Below are positions 25,979-34,666 of a stretch of DNA of 64,000 nucleotides, in pieces. The stretch covers positions 62,001-126,000 of the forward strand of contig JANQNX010000009.1 of NCBI GenBank assembly GCA_028279365.1, in the 5' to 3' direction. The DNA comes from Gammaproteobacteria bacterium. GTDB taxonomy: Bacteria > Pseudomonadota > Gammaproteobacteria > Eutrophobiales > Eutrophobiaceae. The notes beneath the pieces are model-generated. The model had not been told where the DNA came from, searched no databases, and saw only the letters and a program-made list of their open reading frames with translations. A program made the position numbers and the translations under genes. How positions within the stretch are numbered: the stretch's first letter is position 1; each line of letters starts with the position of its first letter.

Positions 25979-26599
25979 ATGAAGAAATATACCGCTCTGC
26001 TAACACTTTCGCTCGCCCTGCTGTTTAGTGCGCCTGCTATGGCCAACGATGGTTATACCGTCATCTCTCCGGCACAGCCGACTGAGACTGGCGACAAGAT
26101 AGAGGTTCTCGAAGTGTTCTGGTACGCCTGTCCACACTGTTATGACTTCGAACCGCATATCAACAAGTGGCTGGAAACAAAAGCGGACGATATTGAATTC
26201 AGGCGTATGCCGGGCATCTTTCGCAAAAGCTGGATCCCTCACGCCAAGGCCTACTATACGGCGTTAAAACTCAACGCACTGGATAAAATTCACAGCCCAT
26301 TATTTGACGCTATTCATCGTGAGAAAAAGAAGATTTATGACGATGATTCACTGGAAGATTTTTTCGATGATCAAGGGATCGATAACAAACAATTTTCGAA
26401 AGTGTATGAATCAGATGAAATCGACACCCAAGTAAAACAGGCATTTGTCATGGGTCAACGTTACAAAATCACCGGCGTCCCTGCTGTCATCGTTAACGGT
26501 AAATATCTGGTTACCGGGACGACGGCAGGCAGCTTTGAAAATATGCTAAAGGTTGTGAATACGCTTGTCGATAAAGAAAGGACGAGTGGTGCAAATTAA
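25979..26599 (+). CDS. dsbA: Thiol:disulfide interchange protein DsbA
   Basis: A periplasmic disulfide oxidase of 206 residues. A signal peptide ends at PAMA-ND. The active site is CPHC in FWYACPHCYDFEPH (near residue 52), identical to the E. coli dithiol motif, and the cis-proline loop is TGVPAVIVNG. It supports folding of secreted proteins, and its neighbour cytochrome c4 is also periplasmic. AAGGAA lies just before the ATG. Confidence 0.96.
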   Translation: MKKYTALLTLSLALLFSAPAMANDGYTVISPAQPTETGDKIEVLEVFWYACPHCYDFEPHINKWLETKADDIEFRRMPGIFRKSWIPHAKAYYTALKLNALDKIHSPLFDAIHREKKKIYDDDSLEDFFDDQGIDNKQFSKVYESDEIDTQVKQAFVMGQRYKITGVPAVIVNGKYLVTGTTAGSFENMLKVVNTLVDKERTSGAN

Positions 26600-26630
26600 C
26601 AACCTAATATCTAATTAGTTCGACCTATCT

Positions 26631-26680
26631 GGAGGTCTGCGCTACTCGACTTTTAGAATTCATTGAAACCGAGTAGCGCA
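26631..26680 (+). promoter_or_regulatory. Shine-Dalgarno followed by 11-bp hairpin abutting the start codon
   Basis: GGAGG (26631-26635) is followed after 2 bases by TGCGCTACTCG (26638-26648), a 21-base loop, and CGAGTAGCGCA (26670-26680), a perfect 11-bp stem that ends exactly one base before the ATG at 26681. In the linear mRNA the Shine-Dalgarno is 45 bases from the ATG; when folded, they are brought together. A TTG in the loop (26663) is an in-frame but poorly spaced alternative start. Confidence 0.6.
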
Positions 26681-28414
26681 ATGTTAAAACGTAAATCCGA
26701 TATCGATTCAGACACTGACTGGAAAAGTCAGTACCTGCAATCGGTCAGAGAGCTGGACGATGCTCAGACAGACTGGCATCGGGAAAAAGACAAGCTCTAC
26801 CAGGCGCTTATCAAATTAGCCTTCATCTTCCAGGGCGAGAATGACGTACTCGATAAAAAACTTTTTGATTTAAAAGACACTGTTAAAACAACAGAAGTTG
26901 ATTTTCCTGATAAACAAATCCACGATACGGTTTCCTCCATCCAGCAAGCCACTAAAGAATCGGCCGCGGTTAAATCCCGAACTAGTGCGCTGATTACCAA
27001 CATTATCGACCTTGTCACCACTGAGCCGCGCTATCAAAAATACAGATCGGTCTGTGAGAGAGTGAAGACTGATCTAGACAGTAACAAATCTGTCTCATTA
27101 TCTGTGTTGAAAACAGTCAATCAATTACTTGTCGATATCAATAAAAACGCTGCAAAAGAAAAACACAAGCCGGATTCTTTTAAAGTATTTTTAAAAAAAC
27201 TGGCAATGGATAAAGACACACCGGCAGAACTTGCCACCTTGTGTAAAGAATCTTTGAGCATTGCCAGTGACAAAGAAATCACCGCAACCATTAATCAGTG
27301 CATTAAATATATTAACCAGCAACCGTCAAATACTCAGGCAGCGAAAGATGATAGCGCCGATAATCAGGCAGTAGTCGGATTGGCCCATGTACTCACGTTA
27401 CTTGACTGGGTGACAATCCCTGGTAAATCACAATTAAAACTCGACAAACTTAAAGAACAGCTGGAGCAACGTCAGGATAGCCAGGAAATAGCCAGCCTGC
27501 TTCGACGTTTGGCATTGACGATGAGCAATGCCTATATGGCATTGCAGTCTGATCTGACCGATGCCGAGGGCTTTCTCAAAAACATCACCCAGCAGCTAAA
27601 TGAAATCACCTTGCAGATTGCGGATATCGAAACCCTGGAAAATGATGCCTTCGCCCATTCCTCTTCGCTTAATGAAGAAATGGATAAACAGATGCAGCTG
27701 ATGCGTGATGGCATAGATGAGGCAGATTCACTGGAGAAAATAAAAGCCACGATTAATAAACGCATGGAAGTGTTACAGGAAAATATGGATCAGTTTATCT
27801 CGGCTGAGCAACAGCGGCGTTCGGATAAACAGGATCAGACTCAGTTGCTGATTGAAAAACTGGGCAAAATGGAAAAAGAATCGGAAACATTACGTCAATG
27901 CATAGAACAAGAAAAGCTCAAGGCCTATCGGGATGCATTGACCAGGATACCGAATCGGATGGCCTTTGATGATCGAATCGCAGCCGAATTTAAACGCTGG
28001 AAACGCCATGGTAAAGGCTTGTGCTTATGTTTGATTGATATTGATAAATTCAAAGGTGTCAATGATACCTATGGACATAAGGCTGGTGATATCGTACTGA
28101 GGACAGTTGCGGAAAAGTGTCATGACCGCGTCAGAGAAACCGACTTTTTTTGTCGCTACGGCGGCGAGGAGTTTGCGCTGATTCTGACTAATACAGACAT
28201 AAGCGCAGCGTTAAACGTCGCTGATTCGCTGCGGCTTGCCATAGAAAAATGCCCTTTCCAATACAAGCAACAAAATGTCCCTATTACCATTTCCTGCGGG
28301 CTGGCAGAATTCAAGGTCAATGACACAATTGACCAGGTTTTTGTTAGAGCAGATAAAGCATTGTATTCCGCTAAAGAATCGGGTAGAAACCGCTGTGTCG
28401 CTGATAAGCCATAG
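26681..28414 (+). CDS. GGDEF diguanylate cyclase with helical sensor region
   Basis: A cytoplasmic protein of about 577 residues that should make cyclic-di-GMP. The N-terminal 400 residues are mostly helical, without membrane segments, ending in a long coiled coil (EKLGKMEKESETLRQCIEQEK) that leads directly to DALTRIPNRMAFDDRIA. The GGDEF signature is GGEEF near residue 494, and a product-inhibition I-site RETD lies five residues before it, so an active, feedback-controlled enzyme is expected. The signal sensed by the N-terminus is unknown. The start is taken at ATG 26681. Confidence 0.88.
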   Translation: MLKRKSDIDSDTDWKSQYLQSVRELDDAQTDWHREKDKLYQALIKLAFIFQGENDVLDKKLFDLKDTVKTTEVDFPDKQIHDTVSSIQQATKESAAVKSRTSALITNIIDLVTTEPRYQKYRSVCERVKTDLDSNKSVSLSVLKTVNQLLVDINKNAAKEKHKPDSFKVFLKKLAMDKDTPAELATLCKESLSIASDKEITATINQCIKYINQQPSNTQAAKDDSADNQAVVGLAHVLTLLDWVTIPGKSQLKLDKLKEQLEQRQDSQEIASLLRRLALTMSNAYMALQSDLTDAEGFLKNITQQLNEITLQIADIETLENDAFAHSSSLNEEMDKQMQLMRDGIDEADSLEKIKATINKRMEVLQENMDQFISAEQQRRSDKQDQTQLLIEKLGKMEKESETLRQCIEQEKLKAYRDALTRIPNRMAFDDRIAAEFKRWKRHGKGLCLCLIDIDKFKGVNDTYGHKAGDIVLRTVAEKCHDRVRETDFFCRYGGEEFALILTNTDISAALNVADSLRLAIEKCPFQYKQQNVPITISCGLAEFKVNDTIDQVFVRADKALYSAKESGRNRCVADKP

Positions 28415-28430
28415 TAAGTGATCGGAAAAT

Positions 28431-28454
28431 AAAAAAGGAGCCTTGCGGCTCCTT
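28431..28454 (-). terminator. Rho-independent terminator of the pqqA transcript
   Basis: On the minus strand AAGGAGCC-gcaa-GGCTCCTT is followed by TTTTATTTT. It lies 25 bases after the stop of the downstream pqqA copy. The same AAGGAGCC/GGCTCCTT stem recurs in the terminator at 34642-34661. Confidence 0.8.
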
Positions 28455-28478
28455 AGTACTTCTATTTCGAGAAGGAAG

Positions 28479-28553
28479 TTATTTGTTGTTGATGTACATG
28501 GTAACTTCAAAACCAAAACGAATGTCGCTGTATTCAGGTGTTTCCCATTTCAT
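28479..28553 (-). CDS. pqqA: Coenzyme PQQ precursor peptide PqqA (downstream copy)
   Basis: A 24-residue ribosomal peptide, the substrate for pyrroloquinoline quinone biosynthesis. The core FGFEVTMYINNK contains Glu16 and Tyr20 in the invariant E-x3-Y spacing; PqqE, a radical SAM enzyme, cross-links these residues with PqqD as chaperone, and the pair becomes PQQ. The N-terminal leader begins MKWETPEYSD. CTGGAGAAATACC precedes the ATG, an excellent ribosome binding site. It is the second gene of a tandem pair and is followed by a terminator. No pqqB, C, D or E gene lies in the window. Confidence 0.93.
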   Translation of the reverse strand: MKWETPEYSDIRFGFEVTMYINNK

Positions 28554-28590
28554 GGTATTTCTCCAGTTAAGTTTAATGATTAATCAAGAA

Positions 28591-28665
28591 TTATTTGTTG
28601 TTGATATACATGGTAACTTCGAAGCCAAAACGGATATCGCTGTATTCAGGTGTTTCCCATTTCAT
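28591..28665 (-). CDS. pqqA: Coenzyme PQQ precursor peptide PqqA (upstream copy)
   Basis: The second 24-codon pqqA gene, 37 bases upstream of the other copy. The encoded peptide is identical in all 24 residues, including Glu16 and Tyr20, while several codons differ synonymously (for example GAT/GAC, ATC/ATT, CGT/CGT, GGC/GGT, TTC/TTT). This pattern indicates that both copies are maintained as coding sequences. The same CTGGAGAAATACT ribosome binding site precedes it. The 184 bases upstream to phrB, with A+T-rich sequence, should hold the promoter. Confidence 0.93.
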   Translation of the reverse strand: MKWETPEYSDIRFGFEVTMYINNK

Positions 28666-28849
28666 AGTATTTCTCCAGATAAAGTTTAGTGATGCTTGCT
28701 ATACATACTGCAGGTCATGTGCCAGTTTTATCGATTACTGTTTTTTATAATAAAATCAAATATTTGAGAAAAAGTACGCTATTACGCAATGTATGTTTTT
28801 CAATAAAAATGGGTGTAAATAAACACTTTTTTGGTTTCTTGTAACCAAT

Positions 28850-30286
28850 TTATCCGTTTTTGAACGCCTCGAATGCCGCCAATGCCCGTTTACGCCCTGT
28901 CGTATGTTCCACAATCGGTTCCGGATAATCCTGACCCAAAGCAATGCCCGCTTTTGCCAGTGAGCTTTCATCAGCCAACCAGGGTTCATGAATATATTTA
29001 GTCGGTAACTTCAATAATTCAGGAACCCAGTGACGCACATAATCACCATCAGGATCAAACTTCTTGCCTTGTAAGATGGGATTGAAGATCCTGAAATAGG
29101 GGGCCGCATCAGCGCCCGAGCCTGCCACCCATTGCCAACTCGCAGAGTTATTTGCAAGATCGGCGTCCAGTAGCGTATCCCAGAACCATTCCTCTCCGTC
29201 ACGCCAATGAATCAGTAAATGTTTTACCAGAAACGACGCAACGATCATCCTTACCCGATTATGCATCCAGCCGCTTTGCCAAAGCTGGCGCATACCTGCA
29301 TCAACAATCGGATATCCGGTATAACCCTTTTGCCAGGCTAACAATGCTTTCTGATTTCTTTTCCATGGGAAAGATTGATATTCCGGCCTGAACGCTTTGT
29401 TGGGTAAATCTGACCAGTGATAAAGCAAATGATTGGAAAAATCCCGCCAACCCAATTCTCTCAGGAAACACATTGCCTGAGACTGCTTCACCTTTTTATT
29501 GCTGATTGCCTGTTTGACATCTCGCCAGATTCTGGCGGGAGCGATCTCACCAAAATGCAAATGGGGTGATAAAGATGACGTGCCGTCCCGATCTGGCCGA
29601 TCCCGATCTTCATCATAATTTTGAATGCCACTTTTTAAAAAACGCGTGAAACAATGCATGGCACCTTTTTCGCCTGGCTGCCATCGACTGAAACCGGTCG
29701 ACCAATCCGGCTGAGTCGGTAACAAGCCCCAGGATTCCAGCTTATCGCTGTCCAACTTATCCGGATAAAACGATTTTTGCTTTAACTGGCTGTTACGACT
29801 TACAGATGGCTCAGTCTGAGTTAAGCAAGATTTCCAGAATGGCGTAAACACCTTGTAGGGGTCGCCTTGGCCAGTCCTGATTTGTTCAGGTTCAAATAGT
29901 AAATAACCGCCATAGCGTTTAACTTCAATCTGATCATGCCAGTCCTGATAAATGCCTTCTTCAAGTTGACATTGAAACGGTTCATACATCCTGCTAAAAA
30001 AAAGCTTGTCGACGTTTGCTGAACAAATAATTTCGCGGAGAATGTCTCTGGTATTACCTCTACGCAGGATCAGGCTGCCGCCCAGCGCATGAATACTGGA
30101 TACAAGACTTTGCAAACTATGATGTAACCACCATCGACTCGCGCTTCCCAATGGCCAATGCGCGTCAGTATCGTCAAACACATACAACAGCACGATAGGC
30201 TGCCCAGTCTTGATCGCGGCACTTAGGGCAGTGTTGTCCTGCAGGCGTAAGTCGTTTCTGAACAAGAAAAGGGTGGTAGTAGACAT
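28850..30286 (-). CDS. phrB: Deoxyribodipyrimidine photolyase
   Basis: A light-driven CPD photolyase of 478 residues that repairs UV cyclobutane pyrimidine dimers. The N-terminal Rossmann-like antenna domain begins TTLFLFRNDLRLQDN. The C-terminal FAD domain contains GTSSLSPHLHFGEIAPARIW, WMHNRVRMIVASFL, and the ANNSASWQWVAGSGADAAPY segment with FAD- and tryptophan-chain residues. It is a class I-type enzyme by these motifs. Separate transcription unit, divergent from purK. Confidence 0.96.
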   Translation of the reverse strand: MSTTTLFLFRNDLRLQDNTALSAAIKTGQPIVLLYVFDDTDAHWPLGSASRWWLHHSLQSLVSSIHALGGSLILRRGNTRDILREIICSANVDKLFFSRMYEPFQCQLEEGIYQDWHDQIEVKRYGGYLLFEPEQIRTGQGDPYKVFTPFWKSCLTQTEPSVSRNSQLKQKSFYPDKLDSDKLESWGLLPTQPDWSTGFSRWQPGEKGAMHCFTRFLKSGIQNYDEDRDRPDRDGTSSLSPHLHFGEIAPARIWRDVKQAISNKKVKQSQAMCFLRELGWRDFSNHLLYHWSDLPNKAFRPEYQSFPWKRNQKALLAWQKGYTGYPIVDAGMRQLWQSGWMHNRVRMIVASFLVKHLLIHWRDGEEWFWDTLLDADLANNSASWQWVAGSGADAAPYFRIFNPILQGKKFDPDGDYVRHWVPELLKLPTKYIHEPWLADESSLAKAGIALGQDYPEPIVEHTTGRKRALAAFEAFKNG

Positions 30287-30470
30287 AAACCGAGATTACT
30301 TTGATGTTATTGATAGCTAGAATACTGCAAGCATTGATAATTACTATTCCAATTTGCAAACAAATTGGAATGTTCAGAACACTAAAATCATCAAGCCTCA
30401 TCGGTAAAATGCAGCTTTAAACGGGTAAATATGATAAATTCGCCTGCTTTTTCTGGACAAACGAACCACT

Positions 30471-31658
30471 GTGTCTGACAAACAAGCAATCACACCTGAC
30501 AGAAGTCTGCCTAGCGGCTATCGCATTGGTATCGTCGGCGGCGGACAACTTGCAAAAATGACGTCGTTACCTGCATTAATGCTTGGTTGTGAGATCGTTA
30601 TTCTCGAACGAAACCCGGGCACACCATCGTCAAGCCTGGCGGCTGAGGTATTACACGGGGATTGGGATGATCCGACAAACCTGATTCAATTAGCAGAACG
30701 AGTGGACGTCGTGACGCTGGAGAATGAATTTGTCGACGCTAATAGCCTGCAAAAACTGGAAGACGCCGGTCACAAGCTTTATCCATCTGCGAACACGATC
30801 TCACTGGTGCAGGATAAGCTGATACAAAAACAAACGCTGTTAAAGTCAGGTATCAGCGTTGCTCCGTTTGCAGCCGTATCGTCTAAACAAGACATCATTG
30901 AACAGGCGGAAAAACTGAACTGGCCGCTGGTGCTGAAGGCACGACGCAACGGTTACGATGGCAAAGGCAATGCCACCTTGCAGTCTGCTGCTGATATTGA
31001 TCAAGCCTGGGAAAAACTGGGTGGAGATAATCGCGAGCTTTATGTCGAGGCATTCTGTCCGTTCAAAGCCGAGTTGGCTGTGATGGTAACGCGCAGTATT
31101 ACAGGGAAAATGGTGACTTATCCGGTAGTCGAATCCATTCAGCGCGATCATATTTGTCATATTGTCAAAGCCCCTGCCAATGTAGACGTTAATCTGACCA
31201 AACAGGCCGAGACGATCGCCTGCAGTGCGGTTGAAGCCATTGATGGCATCGGCACCATTGGCGTGGAAATGTTCCTGACCGAGGATAATCAAATCATACT
31301 GAACGAGATGGCGCCACGCGTTCATAATTCCGGCCATTACTCAATCGAGGCCTGTATTTGTTCACAATTTGAAAATCATGTACGGGCGATTCTGGGACTG
31401 CCCTTAGGCGCTACCGATATGATCAGTCCGGCAGCGGTCATGATCAATCTACTTGGGGAACAGGAAGGCAGTGGCTACCCGGTCGGTATTGAACAAGCGA
31501 TGGCCATAGCCGGTGCCCATGTTCATGTCTATGGTAAAGCGAAAACCAATATTGGGCGTAAGATGGGACACATCACCGCCATAGGCGAGACCGCTGAATC
31601 AGCAGAAAACATTGCTCAACAAGCAGCAACATGCATTCGTTTTGGAGCAGAAACATGA
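30471..31658 (+). CDS. purK: 5-(carboxyamino)imidazole ribonucleotide synthase PurK
   Basis: PurK uses ATP and bicarbonate to carboxylate AIR to N5-CAIR in purine synthesis. The 395-residue ATP-grasp protein starts with GTG. It shows the nucleotide-binding [11 protein letters not shown] motif, the [16 protein letters not shown] loop, and the metal-binding [16 protein letters not shown] segment. Its stop codon overlaps the purE start (ATGA), giving the usual PurK-PurE pair, here with the order purK first. Confidence 0.96.
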   Translation: MSDKQAITPDRSLPSGYRIGIVGGGQLAKMTSLPALMLGCEIVILERNPGTPSSSLAAEVLHGDWDDPTNLIQLAERVDVVTLENEFVDANSLQKLEDAGHKLYPSANTISLVQDKLIQKQTLLKSGISVAPFAAVSSKQDIIEQAEKLNWPLVLKARRNGYDGKGNATLQSAADIDQAWEKLGGDNRELYVEAFCPFKAELAVMVTRSITGKMVTYPVVESIQRDHICHIVKAPANVDVNLTKQAETIACSAVEAIDGIGTIGVEMFLTEDNQIILNEMAPRVHNSGHYSIEACICSQFENHVRAILGLPLGATDMISPAAVMINLLGEQEGSGYPVGIEQAMAIAGAHVHVYGKAKTNIGRKMGHITAIGETAESAENIAQQAATCIRFGAET

Positions 31659-32161
31659 CTACACAGCATAAACCTTTAGTCGGTATCATCATGGGCAGTG
31701 ATTCGGATTGGCCAACTATGGCCCCTGCCGCAGAGATTTGTAAAGAATTCAACGTGCCGCATGAAGTGCATGTCGTGTCAGCGCATCGCACTCCCGATGT
31801 GATGGCTAAATATGCAAAAAATGCAGCGAAAAACGGTTTGAAAGTGATTATTGCAGGGGCAGGCGGGGCAGCGCATTTGCCCGGTATGGTAGCCAGCTAT
31901 ACACCCTTGCCTGTGATTGGCGTACCCGTCATGACCGAGGCCTTGAAAGGCATGGATTCATTATTATCCATTGCACAAATGCCGGGCGGCGTACCCGTCG
32001 CAACGGTGGCCATTGGCAGTGGTAAAAATGCCGGTTTACTCGCAGTGAAAATCCTGGCGACTAGTGATGCCAAGTTGCAAGATCAATTAATTGCTTACAA
32101 GAAAGAGCTTGCCGCCAGTTCAAAAAAGAAAGACACAAAACTGAATAAAGAGTTGGATTGA
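31655..32161 (+). CDS. purE: N5-carboxyaminoimidazole ribonucleotide mutase PurE
   Basis: PurE converts N5-CAIR to CAIR, the step after PurK. The start is ATG 31655, overlapping the purK stop; a longer frame beginning at 31631 would only read through purK. The 168-residue class I protein has the [13 protein letters not shown] phosphate-binding motif, the catalytic histidine region SAHRTPD, and [14 protein letters not shown]. The C-terminal tail is lysine-rich (KKKDTKLNK). Confidence 0.96.
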   Translation: MTTQHKPLVGIIMGSDSDWPTMAPAAEICKEFNVPHEVHVVSAHRTPDVMAKYAKNAAKNGLKVIIAGAGGAAHLPGMVASYTPLPVIGVPVMTEALKGMDSLLSIAQMPGGVPVATVAIGSGKNAGLLAVKILATSDAKLQDQLIAYKKELAASSKKKDTKLNKELD

Positions 32162-32182
32162 AGAAAATATTTAAAACAAAAG

Positions 32183-32908
32183 TCAGTCTGTAAACACAGC
32201 TGATTTCCAATTGTTGTAGAGTATTCTGGCAGTGTTATTGAATTCATCCATGTGCTGCATGACATCCTGATTTAATTTAACGACGGCACCCACACCCAGT
32301 GTCGCTTCTAACGAATCCTTATACTCCGGGATCGTACTCCAGTCATTTACCGTAGACGCAATAATTTCCTGATGATACTGCATGCTAAATACCTTGTCGC
32401 CATACGCCATAGCCTGAACCTTGCACTTGTCAGAGTACATTAACACTTCAAAACCAGCGGGCGCTTGCTTCACTTCCGCACCGTGCCATTGCAGACAACG
32501 ACAGGTTTCATCAACACCGGTTAAAAAGATGTTTTGTTTTCCCGCATCAGTCTTGTGTATTTCGCTAATCCCAACCTCGGACTCTCCCGGGCCAACTTCC
32601 CCGCCCATTGCGTCCGACAATAGTTGATGCCCCAGACAGATACCCATGAAGGGCATCCCCAATTGTTTCACCGCATGACGAATCGCTGCTTTCTCTGCAA
32701 TCAGCCATGGATAGACATCCTGTTGCCAGACGTCCATCGGGCCACCCATAACCCACAGTGCATCGAAATTTTCCAACACCGGTATTTCATCACCGACACT
32801 AAAATCGACTACCTGATGTTCGATACCGTCTTCTTTAAAAAACGCGAGAAATACGCCAGGATGCTCAATGGCTAAATGTTGAAAAACCAGGATACGTTTT
32901 TTTGTCAT
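32183..32908 (-). CDS. Class I glutamine amidotransferase (GMP-synthase-like)
   Basis: A stand-alone class I GATase domain of 241 residues. The nucleophile Cys is in FMGICLGHQLLSDAMGG, and the His-Glu pair in SMQYHQEI completes the triad. Such free-standing GuaA-type GATases act in gamma-glutamyl or other amide metabolism; the exact substrate is not clear. It is followed upstream on the same strand by an SDR-family protein with 2 bases between, so they form an operon. Confidence 0.85.
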   Translation of the reverse strand: MTKKRILVFQHLAIEHPGVFLAFFKEDGIEHQVVDFSVGDEIPVLENFDALWVMGGPMDVWQQDVYPWLIAEKAAIRHAVKQLGMPFMGICLGHQLLSDAMGGEVGPGESEVGISEIHKTDAGKQNIFLTGVDETCRCLQWHGAEVKQAPAGFEVLMYSDKCKVQAMAYGDKVFSMQYHQEIIASTVNDWSTIPEYKDSLEATLGVGAVVKLNQDVMQHMDEFNNTARILYNNWKSAVFTD

Positions 32909-32910
32909 TG

Positions 32911-33711
32911 CTAATCTCTTAATAACTGCGTTGTAGACAGGTAAACATCTTCGTACTCAGGCGACCATCCGGTCCTCTCCATCGTTACCTTGTTGTTACA
33001 GCGCCTGCCATTTGCGTCATTATCTCCATCAAACACAGGCGCCGGCTTACCCAACACAGATGCAATATGCTTATAGTAATCACGCCGCTTGATTGGATGA
33101 CCATCACAACCCAATTCAATAGTTGCAGAATTTTCTACCATGCAACACAACAACGAAGCAGCATCATTAATATGTATCAGGTTTAACCATGCCTCAGGAT
33201 TGCCTCCCGGTGATCGATTTTCCAGAATCAATTTCCGACCAATGATACGACCAGGGCCATACAAGCCCGCCATGCGTACAATGCAGGAACCGCTGATAGT
33301 TTCAAACCAACATTGCTCTATTTGATACTGACGTTCTGCACGATCACTATCAATTAATACTTCACTATCGCCATCGACCTCTCGCTCTTGTTGTCCATAG
33401 ACCACGGTGGAAGAAACTAATATTGCTTTTTCCAGCGGATAGTTTGACAGTCGTTTCAGGAAAACAGGAAATTGTTCAATATCGATCTGGCTCGGTGGCA
33501 ACATAAAGTACACCGCCCATTTTCTTGTAGGATCGACAGTATCAAGTGCTGTCCAAGTCTCCGAATTATTCACATCCAGGATAATTTGATACTCACTGTT
33601 ATGCTGGGGGTGGCGCCGGTTAGTAAACCAGCATGCGTCCGTCGGTAACTTTGACAGTAATGATTTGCCCAGATATCCGCATCCTATGATTAAATGTGAG
33701 TATTTACTCAT
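32911..33711 (-). CDS. NAD(P)-binding SDR-family protein (YeeZ-like)
   Basis: A 266-residue Rossmann-fold protein. The nucleotide-binding turn is IIGCGYLGKSLL near residue 8, a form typical of YeeZ-like extended SDR proteins. The catalytic-type region VSSTVVYGQQE resembles an SDR serine/tyrosine segment, and RMAGLYGPGRIIGRKLIL is characteristic of the group. Enzymatic role unknown. It is the first gene of the two-gene unit with the amidotransferase. Confidence 0.8.
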   Translation of the reverse strand: MSKYSHLIIGCGYLGKSLLSKLPTDACWFTNRRHPQHNSEYQIILDVNNSETWTALDTVDPTRKWAVYFMLPPSQIDIEQFPVFLKRLSNYPLEKAILVSSTVVYGQQEREVDGDSEVLIDSDRAERQYQIEQCWFETISGSCIVRMAGLYGPGRIIGRKLILENRSPGGNPEAWLNLIHINDAASLLCCMVENSATIELGCDGHPIKRRDYYKHIASVLGKPAPVFDGDNDANGRRCNNKVTMERTGWSPEYEDVYLSTTQLLRD

Positions 33712-34088
33712 CCAATAAGAACCGAATTATGAATTATTAATTAAGAGGAAAAAAATGCTTGCGAACAACTTCAAAATTACACTGTTTATAGTTTATTAAT
33801 GCTTGTTCGGATATCGTCTCAATTTTACGCAGTAAACGTCAATCACTGGTCTATCAATTGGCATCAAAAAGTCTGAGTCATGCTTTATCATTGATATCGT
33901 CAATGACATGTTAAGCCGCTGCTCCAACTGTTTGCCATGGAAAATCACACACACCTACATTTAATACAGCGTGACGGGTTACAGATAGATACACATCATC
34001 AACAGCGAGTTTCCTCGTCTAATGACAATATGTATACTCCACGCCAGGTTTATTTTTACTAAATTCACGTAGTGCTAGAGGAATAGTC
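33712..34088. other. Gene-free intergenic stretch
   Basis: These 377 bases contain no protein gene I can support. A 14-codon frame with a purine-rich leader starts at 33755 but is too short to argue for. No tRNA, repeat or strong terminator was seen. It should hold the promoters of the SDR gene (leftward) and the c5-type cytochrome (rightward). Confidence 0.6.
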
Positions 34089-34619
34089 ATGAGTCAAGAA
34101 CAAGATCAGGTGTTTTTTAGAAACTTTTCGCTGGTAGTAGCCGGTATTGCTGGGATGATGGTGTTATTTTATGTCGCCGCTAATTTTGCCGGATCGTCTT
34201 CAGACTATGAAGCGGAAGCTAGATCCCAACGCGTGGCCGAAATCACTAAGCCCGTTGGCACAGTTGTCGCTGACGGTGAAGAGGTCATGGAGGAGGCTAT
34301 GACAACCGAAGTCAATGATAGCGTCGCTGTATCCGAAGCGCCTGTCGCTGAAGCATCTGGCAATATTGGTGAAACGACTTATAATGCTGTTTGTAAAAAT
34401 TGCCATAGCATGCCCGCAATGGCTGCCATGTTTCCGCAAACAGGTGATGCTGCAGCATGGGGACCAAGAATTGAAAAAGGTATTGATACTTTGTACCAGC
34501 ATGCAATCGAAGGCTTTGTCGGTGACTTGGGCATGATGCCAGCTAAAGGCGGCAATGCTGCGTTGAGTGATGAAGAAGTAAAAGCAGCGGTTGATTATAT
34601 TGTCTCAGCGGTTCAATAA
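34089..34619 (+). CDS. Membrane-anchored cytochrome c5-like protein
   Basis: A 176-residue monohaem c-type cytochrome. An uncleaved-looking N-terminal membrane helix (LVVAGIAGMMVLFYVAANFA) is followed by an acidic, Ala/Glu/Val-rich linker and a c5-type haem domain with CKNCHSM near residue 103 and the methionine ligand region MMPAKGGNAALSDEE. This arrangement, including the terminal VDYIVSAV helix, is typical of cytochrome c5. It probably shuttles electrons at the periplasmic face. A strong terminator follows. Confidence 0.9.
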   Translation: MSQEQDQVFFRNFSLVVAGIAGMMVLFYVAANFAGSSSDYEAEARSQRVAEITKPVGTVVADGEEVMEEAMTTEVNDSVAVSEAPVAEASGNIGETTYNAVCKNCHSMPAMAAMFPQTGDAAAWGPRIEKGIDTLYQHAIEGFVGDLGMMPAKGGNAALSDEEVKAAVDYIVSAVQ

Positions 34620-34641
34620 CTTTACCCTACTTATCGTTATA

Positions 34642-34666
34642 AAGGAGCCTCAGGGCTCCTTTTTTA
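34642..34666. terminator. Bidirectional-looking terminator between cytochrome c5 gene and dctP
   Basis: AAGGAGCC-tcag-GGCTCCTT is an 8-bp stem followed on the plus strand by TTTTATT. It serves the cytochrome gene and lies immediately beyond the convergent dctP stop codon. Its stem is the same sequence as in the pqqA terminator. Confidence 0.85.

Noticed and set aside
28483..28689. Plus-strand ORF across the pqqA pair
   Set aside because: It is the reverse-strand shadow of two near-identical pqqA genes, which explains its internal repetition.
33755..33799. 14-codon ORF with purine-rich leader upstream of the cytochrome c5 gene
   Set aside because: Too short and without family resemblance; nothing else supports translation.
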